Shown one piece after another: positions 43,484 through 54,333 of a stretch of 64,000 bases of DNA. Source of the DNA: Rutpela maculata (Eukaryota > Arthropoda > Insecta > Coleoptera > Cerambycidae). The stretch covers positions 38,953,538 through 39,017,537 of the forward strand of contig OW386289.2 in the NCBI GenBank assembly GCA_936432065.2, read 5' to 3'. The notes beneath the pieces were generated by a model. It was not told the DNA's origin. It searched no databases and saw only the letters and a list, made by a program, of their open reading frames with translations. The position numbers and the translations under genes were made by a program. The first letter of the stretch is position 1. Each line of letters opens with the position of its first letter.

Positions 43484-44045
43484 TATTAATTTGCAAATCA
43501 AATAAAAACCATTGTTTTTACGAAATAATTGCGTATTACCTTTTTTGTAGAATATTGAATTATCTTTAAAATGAGACTTTGCGCACTCAAAATAGTTGAT
43601 TAGTTCTTGAGATATTTCAACCTAAAGAAATTAGTACGGCAGCCATTTTGATGACGTCATCATGGCTAACTTAATCACTTCTGAGAGTGTCTCCCGACAG
43701 ATTTACAAAGTAAAATATGTCTACAAGACAAATTTTGACGCTGGTATCCAGGAGTGAAATATTTTCACATAATTTGCTGCTTATTCCACGCACTATATAC
43801 CCAATGGAAAGTTAGAAGGAAAACTTCCTCTAGAAATTTTCGGAGTTTTCAAAACAAAAAATTTCCAAGAAATTTTCCTTTCCATTGGGTATATTGATAG
43901 GCTATTTTGTGGTGAAATCTGATTCGTGATGATGCAAGCTTCATTGTGATACCAAATAAGTGCATACAATTATACTATTTACATGACTTTTACAGACTTT
44001 TATCAAATGTGGAAAGTTTCCTCGACCCATCTCTGATATTTTGCT
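43484..44045. repeat. Right arm of the 7.7-kb inverted repeat pair
   Basis: Inverted counterpart of 36345-36840, interrupted by a 98-bp MITE at 43796-43893 that the other arm lacks. Confidence 0.7.
43796..43893. mobile_element. 98-bp palindromic MITE
   Basis: Ends TATACCCAATGGAAAG and CTTTCCATTGGGTATA are inverted. It is absent from the homologous position in arm 36345-36840, where the corresponding sequence is continuous (near 36505). Insertion into a TA-containing site fits a Tc1/mariner-type TA duplication. Confidence 0.85.
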
Positions 44046-44524
44046 TGAATGTTGAACTTAATGAATTAACGTCTTTGTTGTACGTTAATAAAATGTAGGT
44101 ATTTTATTACAAGCATGAAATTCACTGAATGTATTTGGTATGGATTTGATGGAAAATTAATGGCAAAACTATAGAGGAAATGATAGAAATTATGATATTC
44201 TAAAGTCCGGAAAAATAGGACAACTGGAATAGGCATTTTTTTGGTTTGGTAATGTTAACTGAATGAAGAATTTTATAACGAATTCATCAAGAGGAAGGGA
44301 GAAGCCGTACCAAATATTGTTGATAATATTTACAGGTATAATGTGGAGTGCAGAAAAATTAAAATTAACAAATAGTCCGTCGGAATTATACAAAATCCGG
44401 GTAGTTCTCAATATTTTTAGTGTAGCAACGTGACCTATACCAAATTGAAGGTTTTTACATTAGAAACAAAATTGTCACAACCCACAGTCATAAAAAAGGG
44501 TGATTTCCGAGAAATAGACATTTA

Positions 44525-45418
44525 TACAGGGTGTTTCACCTAAAAATCCCCGGGTCATTATCTCGTTAAATAATAAAGATACTTAAAATTTGTAAATCGC
44601 GGATAATTGACACCAAAAAGTCTTAAATAACAGCAGTTAGAATTGTTCCTTTGCAGTGCACAGAGATGGCGCTGCAGTGAGAAATTATTTTTCGATGGCT
44701 GGAACCTTGAAACATGATTCATACGATTAATAAATAAATTGTGAATAATTTTGATTATGTAAAAAATTTTGTAAATCCCAGCCGTTTTGGAGCTACATGA
44801 ATTTTTTTCTTCATTTCTTTGTCTCTGTAAATTTTGAAAACTCCTGTAACTTTTCTGTTTATCATTTTAGAACATCAATTATTTAGAACTTTCGTCTTAT
44901 TATATTCCATACTTCTTATATTATTACATATTTTGAAAATTTTTATAATTTTCAGAATTTTTCAAATGCAGCTAATTTTTAAAATTTGAAATTAATAAAA
45001 ATTTTCAAAATATGTAATAATATAAGAAGTATGGAATATAATAAGACAAAAGTTCTAAATAATTGGTGTTCTAAAATGATAAACAGAAAAGTTACAGGAA
45101 TTTACACAATTTACAGAGACAAAAAAATGGCGAAAAAAATTCATGTAGCTCTAAAACGGCTGGTATTTACAAAAATTTTTACATAGTCAAAATTATTCAC
45201 AGTTTATTCATTAATCGTATGAATCTTGTTTCAAGGTTCCAGCCATCGAAAAATAATTTCTTACCGCAGTGCCATCTCTGTGCACTGCTAAGGAACAACT
45301 CTAAATGCAGTTATTTAAGACCTTTTTTGGTGTAAATTATCCGCGATTTACAAATTTTAAGTATCTTTATTATTTTACGAGATAATGACCCGGGGACTTT
45401 TAGCTGAAACACCCTGTA
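44525..45418. mobile_element. 894-bp palindromic MITE, TACAGGGTGTTTCA ends
   Basis: TACAGGGTGTTTCA at the left and TGAAACACCCTGTA at the right, flanked by TA (44523-44524, 45419-45420). The whole element folds back around about 44972. The opposite arm of the host foldback element (47390-47402) preserves the uninterrupted site. TA duplication and ends suggest a Tc1/mariner/IS630-type source. Confidence 0.9.
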
Positions 45419-46740
45419 TATCATTTTTTGCGTTTTTTGGCCTTTTTTGGCCTTTTTCACATTTACTCTAAAACTATACATTTTAGAGAAAATATTCAAG
45501 TGACAAAAATTGTAGAGCGGAAAATTTCCGATCGACATGAGTATTTGAAATTTTCCTTCAGTATCTGGTTTTCTCGCGTAAGCACGCTGGTGCATGTATG
45601 TATATATGCTTTAATTGCACTTTTCTTCTGTATTTTGAGCACAAGCGATGCATTTTATGAAAAATCACAACAGGCAAAAGTTGATGACCGGAAAATTTTC
45701 TAGCGATTATTTCACTCATTAACGCTATAGCCAATGAGAGCCCGTTTTTTCAAAACATTGTACCAATCAAACGTCATTATTAGTGGTAATTCAAGCTAGA
45801 TCGGCTTTTGACAGGACCAACATGCAAAATTTATCGTTCTAATTTTTTAGGTCGCTGCAGCGGCAAATATGCGAAAATTTTTTAACGTTTTTTGTCGAGC
45901 TTTTAAGTTTTATCTATAAATATCTTCTCTAGCTTATTACTAAGTAATTGTTAACGTACTTACCTTGTAAATTGTAATATTGTATAATGTAGTAGCAAAC
46001 AAAAACACACCTCAATTCCAAAGCGAATCTTGTCTGAAATATATAGGCTGTAACTTTGCCTATCTGTAACTATGTCAGTTTTCCTAGTGTTCAATCAGGT
46101 AACAATTACACACAAAGATTGTACTTAATATAGCTCATAATACAGGAACAAGTCAAGCACAGCTTTCAATAGCTCAATAACGTAGTTACAAAGGTAAGCA
46201 AATCATTTATTATAAATGTCAAGTACACATTCGCTCTGGAACAAACTAAAAATGTATAGTACTTACATATGGTAATCTACCAAAAAGTAACTCGTTGAAT
46301 CAAAGCTGTGCATCAAACATTATAATTTGGTGTATTTAAAATTCTCTTTGCTTAACAAAGCAAACCTCAACATAATTCATAAATTTCGTAAGTTAAAAGT
46401 AAGGATTAAATACGTAAATATGAGTCGATGAACATTTATTTATTATGGAATATAACTTGTAGCGCTAGATGGCGCTCTCTATGTCAATCTCGGAACCATG
46501 GGTGTACATTTTATTTGGGCGAGACATCGGTACTAAAGTAGTGCTCTCTCTATCGTTCCTTGTCGTATTGCACCTCAGAAACGCCTGAAAGGTGTTAAGC
46601 CAGTCTATATATTATAATATCTAAGGTTTCAACTCGTTTTATTTACTAGTTGCCATGGAAACGTCACTAGATTATTTTAAAATATAGCGAATCTCCGTTG
46701 TTTCTACTGCGTTTGTTTCAGATTTGCTGTTTTGACAATA

Positions 46741-46799
46741 TGAGTCGGTTTGGAAATATTTCTGTATATCAAATTAGTGATGAAATTGAAAATAAAGGT
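46741..46799 (+). other. Candidate short first coding exon
   Basis: ATG AGT CGG... encodes MSRFGNISVYQISDEIENK and is followed by AAAG before GTCAGT, a reasonable donor. The stop lies five bases later if unspliced. It sits between the arms of the 44373-47541 element. I cannot find its continuation, so this is only a candidate remnant of an element gene. Confidence 0.25.
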
Positions 46800-46978
46800 C
46801 AGTAAACTCCAAAAAGTGACAAGAAAACGTCTGAAGGCAGTTAATGAGAAAACATAATATTGAAGATGTACTTAATGAATTATTTATTCGTGAAATATTC
46901 TCCTCAAATACCACTCGTGCTTTAAATTTTATCTAAAAATTTTTTCTCAAGCTAAGTCGCCCCTAGTTAATATAACTC

Positions 46979-47066
46979 GTGCAAATTGGCAGTTTATTAT
47001 TAAAGATTAAATCCCTCCCGCTAAAGAGGTCGGGATTTAATCAGATAATAAACTGCCAATTTGCAC
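46979..47066. repeat. 88-bp near-perfect hairpin
   Basis: GTGCAAATTGGCAGTTTATT pairs with AATAAACTGCCAATTTGCAC, and AAATCCC with GGGATTT, leaving a short loop CTCCCGCTAAAGAGGTC. It may be a tiny MITE or the centre of the foldback element. Confidence 0.75.
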
Positions 47067-47579
47067 TCTTTATATTACCAGGCAACACGCTTTCGAAAAA
47101 ATTTTCGATAAAATTTTAAGCACTAGTGATATTACATACGATAAAACTTTTTTTTTGTTTTTTTTTTTTCATAAATTTTTACCTGTCGTCATTTTCCATA
47201 AAAATGCATCGTTTGTGCTCAAAATACAGAAGAAAAATGCAAAAGTGCAAAAGCATGCTCAGCATGCTCACGCGGGAAAAGGACCATGTCGGTCGGAAAT
47301 TTTCCGCTCTACAATTTTTGTCTCTTGAATATTTTCTCTAAAATGCATAGTTTTAGAGTAAAATGTGAAAAATGCGAAAAAACGGGGAAAATGATATATA
47401 TATGTCTATTTCTCGGAAATCACCCTTTTTTATGACTGCGAGTTGTGACAGTTTTGTTTCTAATTTAAAAACTTTCAATTTGGTATAGGTCACATTGCTG
47501 CACTAAAAATATCGACCAAAAATGCTAATTCCGACGGACTAAAAATAAATCAATGGACGGATGCGACTGTCGACCTTAC

Positions 47580-47736
47580 CCAAGTTTTCCATACTCTGCG
47601 TTAGTAGGGCTTCAAATGTGTGCAAACTATAACTTTCGGCGTCCATTCCTTTTGCTAAAGTATTCCTAAGGTGCATTTCATATTCTAACAATAATCTACT
47701 TGTTGGTGAACCAGGTGTAGGCGTTGCATTAGAATT
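47580..47736 (-). CDS. Host gene, exon 2 of those visible
   Basis: 157 nt. On the minus strand the acceptor TAATATTTTTTAG precedes AATTCTAATGC, and the donor AACTTGG precedes GTAAGG. It enters in phase 0, matching the exit of exon 59541-59766, and leaves one G that completes a Glu codon with exon 29034-29090. It encodes 52 residues beginning NSNATPTPGSPTSR, followed by a likely helical segment with LLLEYEMHLRNTLAKG and HTFEALLTQSMENL. The non-repetitive, amphipathic character and exact splice sites make coding function likely. I do not recognise the family. Confidence 0.82.
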
Positions 47737-48309
47737 CTAAAAAATATTAGAAACATAAATCATATAGTACAGTGGCAAATATGTTCATTATTATAAAATA
47801 ATATTCCTACCCCAATTAAAAAAGAGATAATACAATATACGTTATACAATATATTTTATCTTGTAGACGGTTAGATATAGACATGACAACCAATGTATGT
47901 AGTATGTGAGAAGATGCCAGCTGATCCCAGAACCCTACGTGAAATGAGTTCATAGGGCAATTTATTACACCACAGCTGATATATATGTATCATAAACAAC
48001 TACTGTACCCAACGGTATTTTATTCTTGAAACTTATACCTGTTTCATTTTTCTTAATATTTCGTATTAAATTTGAAGATTTTTAGGTTTATTTTTGCAAT
48101 AATGGGGCTTGACGTAAGTGCATGTGTATTTTACATTCGTAATCAGTAAATAGTATTGATTTCTGTCGTCATTTTGTACTAGTTTCCAGCAAACTTTTCT
48201 GGGTTACAGGTCGCGTCATGTCAACAAAATTTCAATACTTCTTTTTAATTTTCGTAGAAGATTCAAAAGTCTACTTAGATAATAATAACTCATTACATGG
48301 AACAGAAAT
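47737..48309. other. No gene seen
   Basis: Intronic AT-rich sequence upstream of the exon. No repeat arm recognised. Confidence 0.5.
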
Positions 48310-48712
48310 TGAAAGTACATAATTCGCATTAATTATTCCGCACTGCTTATATTTTTGTCTCAGCTAGTTGAAAATAATCTAGAACTACATTTCTTAAAAT
48401 TGCATCTAATGAAACGTCTTTGAAATCATATCATAATTCGCGGTTAACAGGTAATATTTCCCTCTCCCACTCATCGTATTTCGCAAACTAGGTAACTAAG
48501 ACAACTAACGCAATATCTCTCTCGATTTCCACCTTACCGAGATATCTATTTTTTAATTAATCGTCTCTTCCCAAATTTTGATTATTTCATTTAATTTAAC
48601 GTGAAATAATTTGTTTAATTTTTTTTTGAAATTGCAGTAAATTTTTAATTCCTTTGTTTTTCTTTTATTGGAATGTTCTTTCTTTTAAACGTTGTTTGTT
48701 TAGCTTTTGTTT
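48310..48712. repeat. Inverted arm A, paired with 50817-51275
   Basis: GCATTAATTATTCCGCACTG, CTCTCGATTTCCACCTTACC and TGTTTAGCTTTTGTTTATA recur inverted at 50817-51275, about 400-450 bp in all. Confidence 0.8.
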
Positions 48713-48749
48713 ATAAAAGAAAGAGAACAATAACAATTTAATTTATATA

Positions 48750-48990
48750 CCGTGTTTTCCATTAGTTTTCTTTGAATATTTCGAAATCTATAGGTCCTAT
48801 GGAAACCAGCAAAAGAAAACGTTATACAACAAAAGTACATAAACTATAATTTATTCCAAATGTTATTATTATTAAAAAAAATTAAATATAGCAAAATTAG
48901 ACGTTTTTAAACCAATGATTGTTCTTTCAAAAATAATAGATTTTCAATGAAATTTAAGAAGAATGTGATTCTTATAGAGTAGTCACAATT
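48750..48990. repeat. Inverted arm B, paired with 51690-51944
   Basis: Starts ACCGTGTTTTCCATTAG and contains TTTCGAAATCTATAGG and ACAAAAGTACATAAACTATA. The partner ends CCTATGAAAAACACGGT. The A and B pairs are crossed, not nested. Confidence 0.75.
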
Positions 48991-50682
48991 TAAAATTTTA
49001 GATCAAAATATTTATTAAAACGGCTAAAAAAAGCAATTGTGGGTATGAAAGTGAGAAAGATTATCTGTTTGATAGTGGTTCGTGCGAGTGATGATACAGA
49101 TTCTACACGGAGTGCCGATAATAATTGTTATAAAAATTCTCGTAAGAGACAAAAATTGCTAAGATAATTTTGTAATTCATTAAAAATATCTTATTTTTAA
49201 TGTAGTTTTTAAGAATTAATACTTACAATGTTAAGTCAAACTAATTATAGAAAATATAATTTGCAAAGGCACAAAGATAAATAAAATAAATGCATCTATG
49301 GTTAATTGGGCACAATAGAAAAAAACTATTTATAGAAAAAAACTAATTAATTTTTGTTACGAGTTATTGTTTGGAGTTAAATTAAGGATAAAAAAAAGGT
49401 AATTAAAGGATTCTTCTGCTGTAGGAATTGTACTGTTTTAGTTTATTTTTGATGTAATAACATGCAATGAGAAGTTTTGGATTACATCTTATCGTTGCTT
49501 CATATGAAATTTAAATAATTAATGTTGCAGCATTAAAGTCTTTCTATTTTCGGTACTAGTAATCACATCACAAAAAATAAAAATCCAAATCGCTTGCAAT
49601 AAAATTTAGATTAAATCTAGACTTATGAAACAACATTCAAAATTATTAATAATGGCCCTTTTTGTATAATTTAAGAATTGTAATTTAATATTGCATACAT
49701 TCTAAAGACAGTGAGTGAAATATGTGCTTTTTATTGAACTAAGACTTGTTGGAAAATTTTACCGCAAAATGTTTATTTAAACGACTAAACAATGTGTAAA
49801 ACTGTAATATAAGATATAACACATATCTGATGAGTTTCGGATTTTTAACATAATCGCTAATGGTTTGACTTATTTTGAAAAGGTCACAATATTTCTTTGG
49901 GTATCAAAAGTTTCAGGAACACAAATATTTTAAACCCTAAAGTGTGTCGTCTGGCATAACCGTTCGCTTTTGCTGCATTGTTTGGAGCAGGTTTTTTGGT
50001 TAGTAATTTTCCCGCACGAATCAACCATATATAACTGTGATATTTTATTTATACTAGCGTCTCTTGCTTGTATGTACCAATTATTTTATTTTTTTCACAT
50101 GATTTATCTTATATACTTTTTAGTTCGCCTATCCTGCGAAAGAATATTGTGTTTATAATTTAATTTCCTATTTAATCCGATCTGGCCTTGCTCCGTCCAG
50201 CCTTTCAATTGACACGACGATTCGTATCGGGGATATCTGGGTTGCTCGGAACAAGTGCTCGGGAGGACAATATGTTATATATAATTTAAAATAAATTTAG
50301 TTTTGATTTGATTTGATTTTTATTTGATTCGATTTTTGATTTGATGACTAGCTCAGAATACGAGTACGAATGTTTCGGATTTAAATCTCGATGGCAGAAA
50401 TTTTTTATTATTGTATCAGTGATATTAAAAATTTTACAAAAATTTTGTGCATGGACTTAAGGTTAGTTCTAGTTAGGTTGGTTTTCTTTTTAATGAGTAT
50501 ATCACTAGATAAAATTAACTTTTAAGTGACTTTATTAAAGATTCTGACTTGCGTGCTTTTAGTGGCTCTATTAATGTTTCAACTTTCGACGTCTAACAAC
50601 GGCTTCCTTAAAATTTCATTAAACAAAGCCCCCTTGAAGAGTTTTAAAACAGTGTGCAACCTACACAAATTTAAAAAACATC
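48991..50682. other. No gene seen
   Basis: AT-rich interior of the crossed inverted repeats. About 50165-50345 is GC-richer and ends in a (GATTT)n-like simple repeat after AAAATAAATTTAG, which may be a retroelement 3' end. No coding signal. Confidence 0.4.
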
Positions 50683-50930
50683 TATTGCATTATTTATGAA
50701 CAAAAGCTAAACAAATTATTTTGCGTTTAATTCAAGTGAATAATCGGATCTATGCACAAGGCAGGTGATTAAAAAAAGACGACAAAAACTATAGCAACAA
50801 AAAATGTATTGCATTTTTTATAAACAAAAGCTAAACAAATTAGTTTACGTTAAGTTGAAGTAAACTATAAGGAATCTACGCAAAAAAAACAAGACATTTA
50901 AAAGAAAGAACATTCCAATAAAACAAAAAA
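50683..50930 (+). repeat. ~124-bp tandem duplication at the inner end of arm A'
   Basis: TATTGCATT(A/T)TTTAT.AACAAAAGCTAAACAAATTA occurs at about 50683 and about 50807. Confidence 0.65.
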
Positions 50931-51275
50931 TAAATAAATTAAAAATTCACGTCAATTTCAAAAAAAATTAGACAAATTAGTTCACGTTAAATTAAATGAT
51001 ATAATCAAAAGTTACGAAAAGAGACGATTAATTAAAAAATATATATCTCGGTAAGGTGGAAATCGAGAGAGATATTGCGTTAATTGAGTTAGTTACCTAG
51101 TTGCGAAATACGATGAGTGGGAGAGGGAAATATTACCTGCCAACCGCGAATTATGATATGATTTCAAAGACGTTTTATTAGATGCAATTTTAAGAAATGT
51201 AGTTCTAGATTATTTTCAACTAGCTGAGACAAGAATATAAGCAGTGCGGAATAATTAATGCGAATTTCAAGATGA
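50817..51275. repeat. Inverted arm A'
   Basis: Partner of 48310-48712. Confidence 0.8.
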
Positions 51276-51689
51276 AATATCAATTTGTTTATTTATAAGT
51301 GATCGAGATGCAAAAACCAACGTATCTCAGCTCCAAAAGCAGGCAGAGCATTAAATTTTTTTTTTTGAAAGATGGCTTATTTAATCTATTTTCATAAATC
51401 GTTTACCGACTTCGATTTCATAAAAAAACCAGAGAGTTATTTGAATTTGTTTATTACTAAAATTTCTAAAATTATAAACAAATGCAATAAAAACGGTTTA
51501 AATTTTGAAAAAAATATTTTTTCCTTCGTGATCTTAGAAGTACTTATAAAAATCTACAATTTGAGCCATCGTACACATGTCTCGGATTTGATGGCAGGAT
51601 TTCACAAGGGTGCAAAGTTTTAGCAACAATTGTATATTTGACCCGTTTTAATAATCATTTAGATTTGAAATTTTAAGCGGTGATTGTAC

Positions 51690-51944
51690 TTTGTAAGAGC
51701 TATATTTTTTCAAAATTTCATTGAAAATTATCCTTCATTTTTGAAATAACGGCAATTCGTTTAAAAACGCATAATTTTGCAATGTTCAATTTTTTTTAAA
51801 TAATAATAACAATTGGAAGGAATTATAGTTTATGTACTTTTGTTAGACAACTCAAAACGAACATTTTCCTTCTCTTTGTTGTTTTCCATAGGACTTATAG
51901 ATTTCGAGATATTCAAAGAAAACCTATGAAAAACACGGTCTAAA
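51690..51944. repeat. Inverted arm B'
   Basis: Partner of 48750-48990. Confidence 0.75.
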
Positions 51945-53228
51945 AAAGTAAATTGCTTAAATAAACAATACGCCGACCTCACAGAAACTGCAAAACTGAA
52001 CTGTGAACTACAGTTGATCCACTGAATATGTTAAAACAAAAAAACCGCCCTGACCAGACAATTCACATTAAAATCATAATTTGACTCCACTATAAAGATT
52101 TTTTACGTGAAAGGCCAAAGATGCTAAATGAGTTTTCATTTAGAATGGTTAAAATCGCGTCACAATTCTTCAACTCTAATGATATACAAGACGGTAATAT
52201 AATCTGCATAACCTATTACGAAGAGGCCAGAGTTATTTACCATAACCCACAGTAGATTTGATAGGGCGCCTCTTTGTGAACAGCCTTTATTGTCCATGCC
52301 TCTACTCTCTATGTTTCCCACATTTATTCAAACACCTCTTCAGTTAAGCATGTGTTATCCATTCACTAAATAACTAGGGAGCACCATGCATTTGTGAAGC
52401 TTTGCCTGTGCTTTCAAAGGTTGTTGTATCAAAAGCACCTTCAGTGGCTAGCTAGCTAGCTTAAGAAGCTTGTTTGTCTCTGTCCAACAGTGACGATATT
52501 TCTTCTCTCTCTGCGCGGCTATTTGCCATCCTCGGATGGTTGACTAGTACACTGATGATTGCTTCACTAGAAGATGTAATTAGCAAAAAATGGGTTTAAA
52601 ATCCTCAATAACTTGTAAGCCTGTCCAAGTGACGAAATGTTTGAACTCAAATATTGATAAGATGGGGATTTTGCAGAGGATTTGACTGTCCGAAGATACA
52701 TGATATATCGGAGTCCGGCTACACAATTTAAAATTATAATAAGTAATATACAAATAATCCTCATAAATATATTTAGCAATTAGTAATCATATTTTATTAC
52801 TAACGAAAATTAATAAATATACAAATAATGTATAAAATAAATTTGAAAAAGAAATTTTTTATTTGCGTGATCAGTATTGTAACGTGCTAATTTTGATGGG
52901 TCCACTACAATTAATTAAATTCATATATTGTGCCAGAAATTGTCTCTTATGATCAGTTTATTATTTATTGATTACCGAAAATTGTTTGAAGCCAGCCCTG
53001 TAGTCATACTTTGAAATTGTTGAAGTCTTTCCGCATCGTAAATAAAATTTGGTGGACGGATGACATCATCCTGCCATAAGATATAAGAGAATTTGATTGG
53101 TGGAAATGACGTGTAAGGGTGGCTTTGTTACCATTACGGGGGGCGATATAAAACCAAAGTGGAAGCGGAACGATTTTGGGAGTCTCGAGGGCGAGTTTGT
53201 CCCGAGAGGTGCCACTTAGCCAGGCTAC
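51945..53228. other. No gene seen
   Basis: Mostly AT-rich. 53080-53225 is GC-richer with a GATATAAAACC TATA-like word (about 53147) and a downstream GAACGATTTTGGGAGTCTCG stretch, which could be a solo LTR or promoter remnant. I could not find a second copy. Confidence 0.35.
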
Positions 53229-53569
53229 CTAGAGAATAACCTAATCAATTTCAGTTTTTGAAACATTTAGTTAATATTTTCAATCTTGATTAAGAAGTCT
53301 GTACATCTTTTCGAAAATGAACATAAAAAAATGAACATTTCGCCTCTCCAAAAGCAGGTATCCTTTCATTCGAGGCTCAACACTTCTCCAATATAGATAT
53401 TCCTGAACATGTGTCCATCGCCCCAGTCGACATTGATTAGCAGATTATTTTCTTGGATATGACTGTATCAATATAATTGTTCTCATGGAAGTTACTTATA
53501 AGTATCTTTAACAGAATGTGAAAAGAAACAGGTGTAAAACCAACTACATTACCACACCACTAGCCCGTC
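53229..53569. repeat. Duplicated segment, left part, interrupted copy
   Basis: Nearly identical to 58860-59204 from CTAGAGAATAACCTAATCAA to ACTACATTACCACACCACT. The remainder of the unit resumes at about 57456 after a 3.9-kb insertion. Confidence 0.9.
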
Positions 53570-54082
53570 GGGCAGAGCGCGAAAAGCCTTCTCTTTCTTG
53601 ACCTACCCAATACTGAAGTATAACCAGATGGGACCTTCACTACTTATTAAAGCATGTTATTTTACATAGGAAATCAAAATTGACGACACTCTCCATTGGT
53701 CGAGACCGAAGATATAAGAAAAAAACTAAAAAAAAAGAAATTTAGAAATTTAATTTTCAATCAAATATAACTTTAAAACTAAAGCAGATAAAAATAAAAT
53801 TGTTGTTTGATTTTGACAAGTAAACCTTGCTTTTTAATTTGAAGTATAATTTATTGCAATAATAAAAAAATTAACATAAAAAACTAGCAAAATTCAAAAG
53901 GGATACACAAATCAGCAGCATTTTTCTAATTCTTAACCCGTCATAACTCGTTTACATAATGAGCTATTCAATTTTTTCTTTCACCAAAAACTGCCAATTT
54001 TAATAGGCTTCATTTTGTCTCGATTAATGCTAGATCTAATTTTTTAACTAAAAGCGCTATAGCCCTTTAAACACAGCGAAGC

Positions 54083-54106
54083 ACACTACGACTTGAAGTC
54101 GTAGTG
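54083..54106. repeat. Small palindrome next to the large hairpin
   Basis: ACACTACGACTT and AAGTCGTAGTGT flank a single base. Confidence 0.8.
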
Positions 54107-54229
54107 TACGTTTCTTGATGGGCCGAGAGAGTAGCGGGGGCGAGAGAGGAAGCCTCCCGTCTTCGTCGGACGAAGACGGGAGGCTTCCTCTCTCGCCCCC
54201 GCTACTCTCTCGGCCCATCAAGAAACGTA
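54107..54229. repeat. Perfect hairpin, 61-bp arms, 1-nt spacer
   Basis: From TACGTTTCTTGATGGGCCG to its exact complement ending CAAGAAACGTA, centred on 54168. GC-rich in an AT-rich region. The motif GGAAGCCTC..CGTC relates to the inner end of the opposite arm (about 56905-56930), so it arose by inverted duplication at the inner edge of the left TIR. Confidence 0.95.
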
Positions 54230-54333
54230 TCGGCTGGTCTCCTCATTATTGTCTGTATTAATAAGTGTATATACTATTTTATTTACATTTAGGTTATTAC
54301 AGTTTGTGTATAGGGTAGATTCATTTTTATCAG

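Larger units (their letters stand above)
44373..47541. mobile_element. Foldback element, ~3.2 kb, with nested MITE
   Basis: Ends TAGTCCGTCGGAATTA and TAATTCCGACGGACTA-type. The left arm is 44373-44524 plus 45419-45720, the right arm about 47175-47541. Matches include CCGAGAAATAGACAT, TAGAGCGGAAAATTTCCG and TTTTGAGCACAA(G)CGATGCAT inverted. The left arm is interrupted by an 894-bp MITE. The interior (45720-47170) has no long ORF but a candidate short first exon (46741-46799) and a hairpin (46979-47066). Confidence 0.75.
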
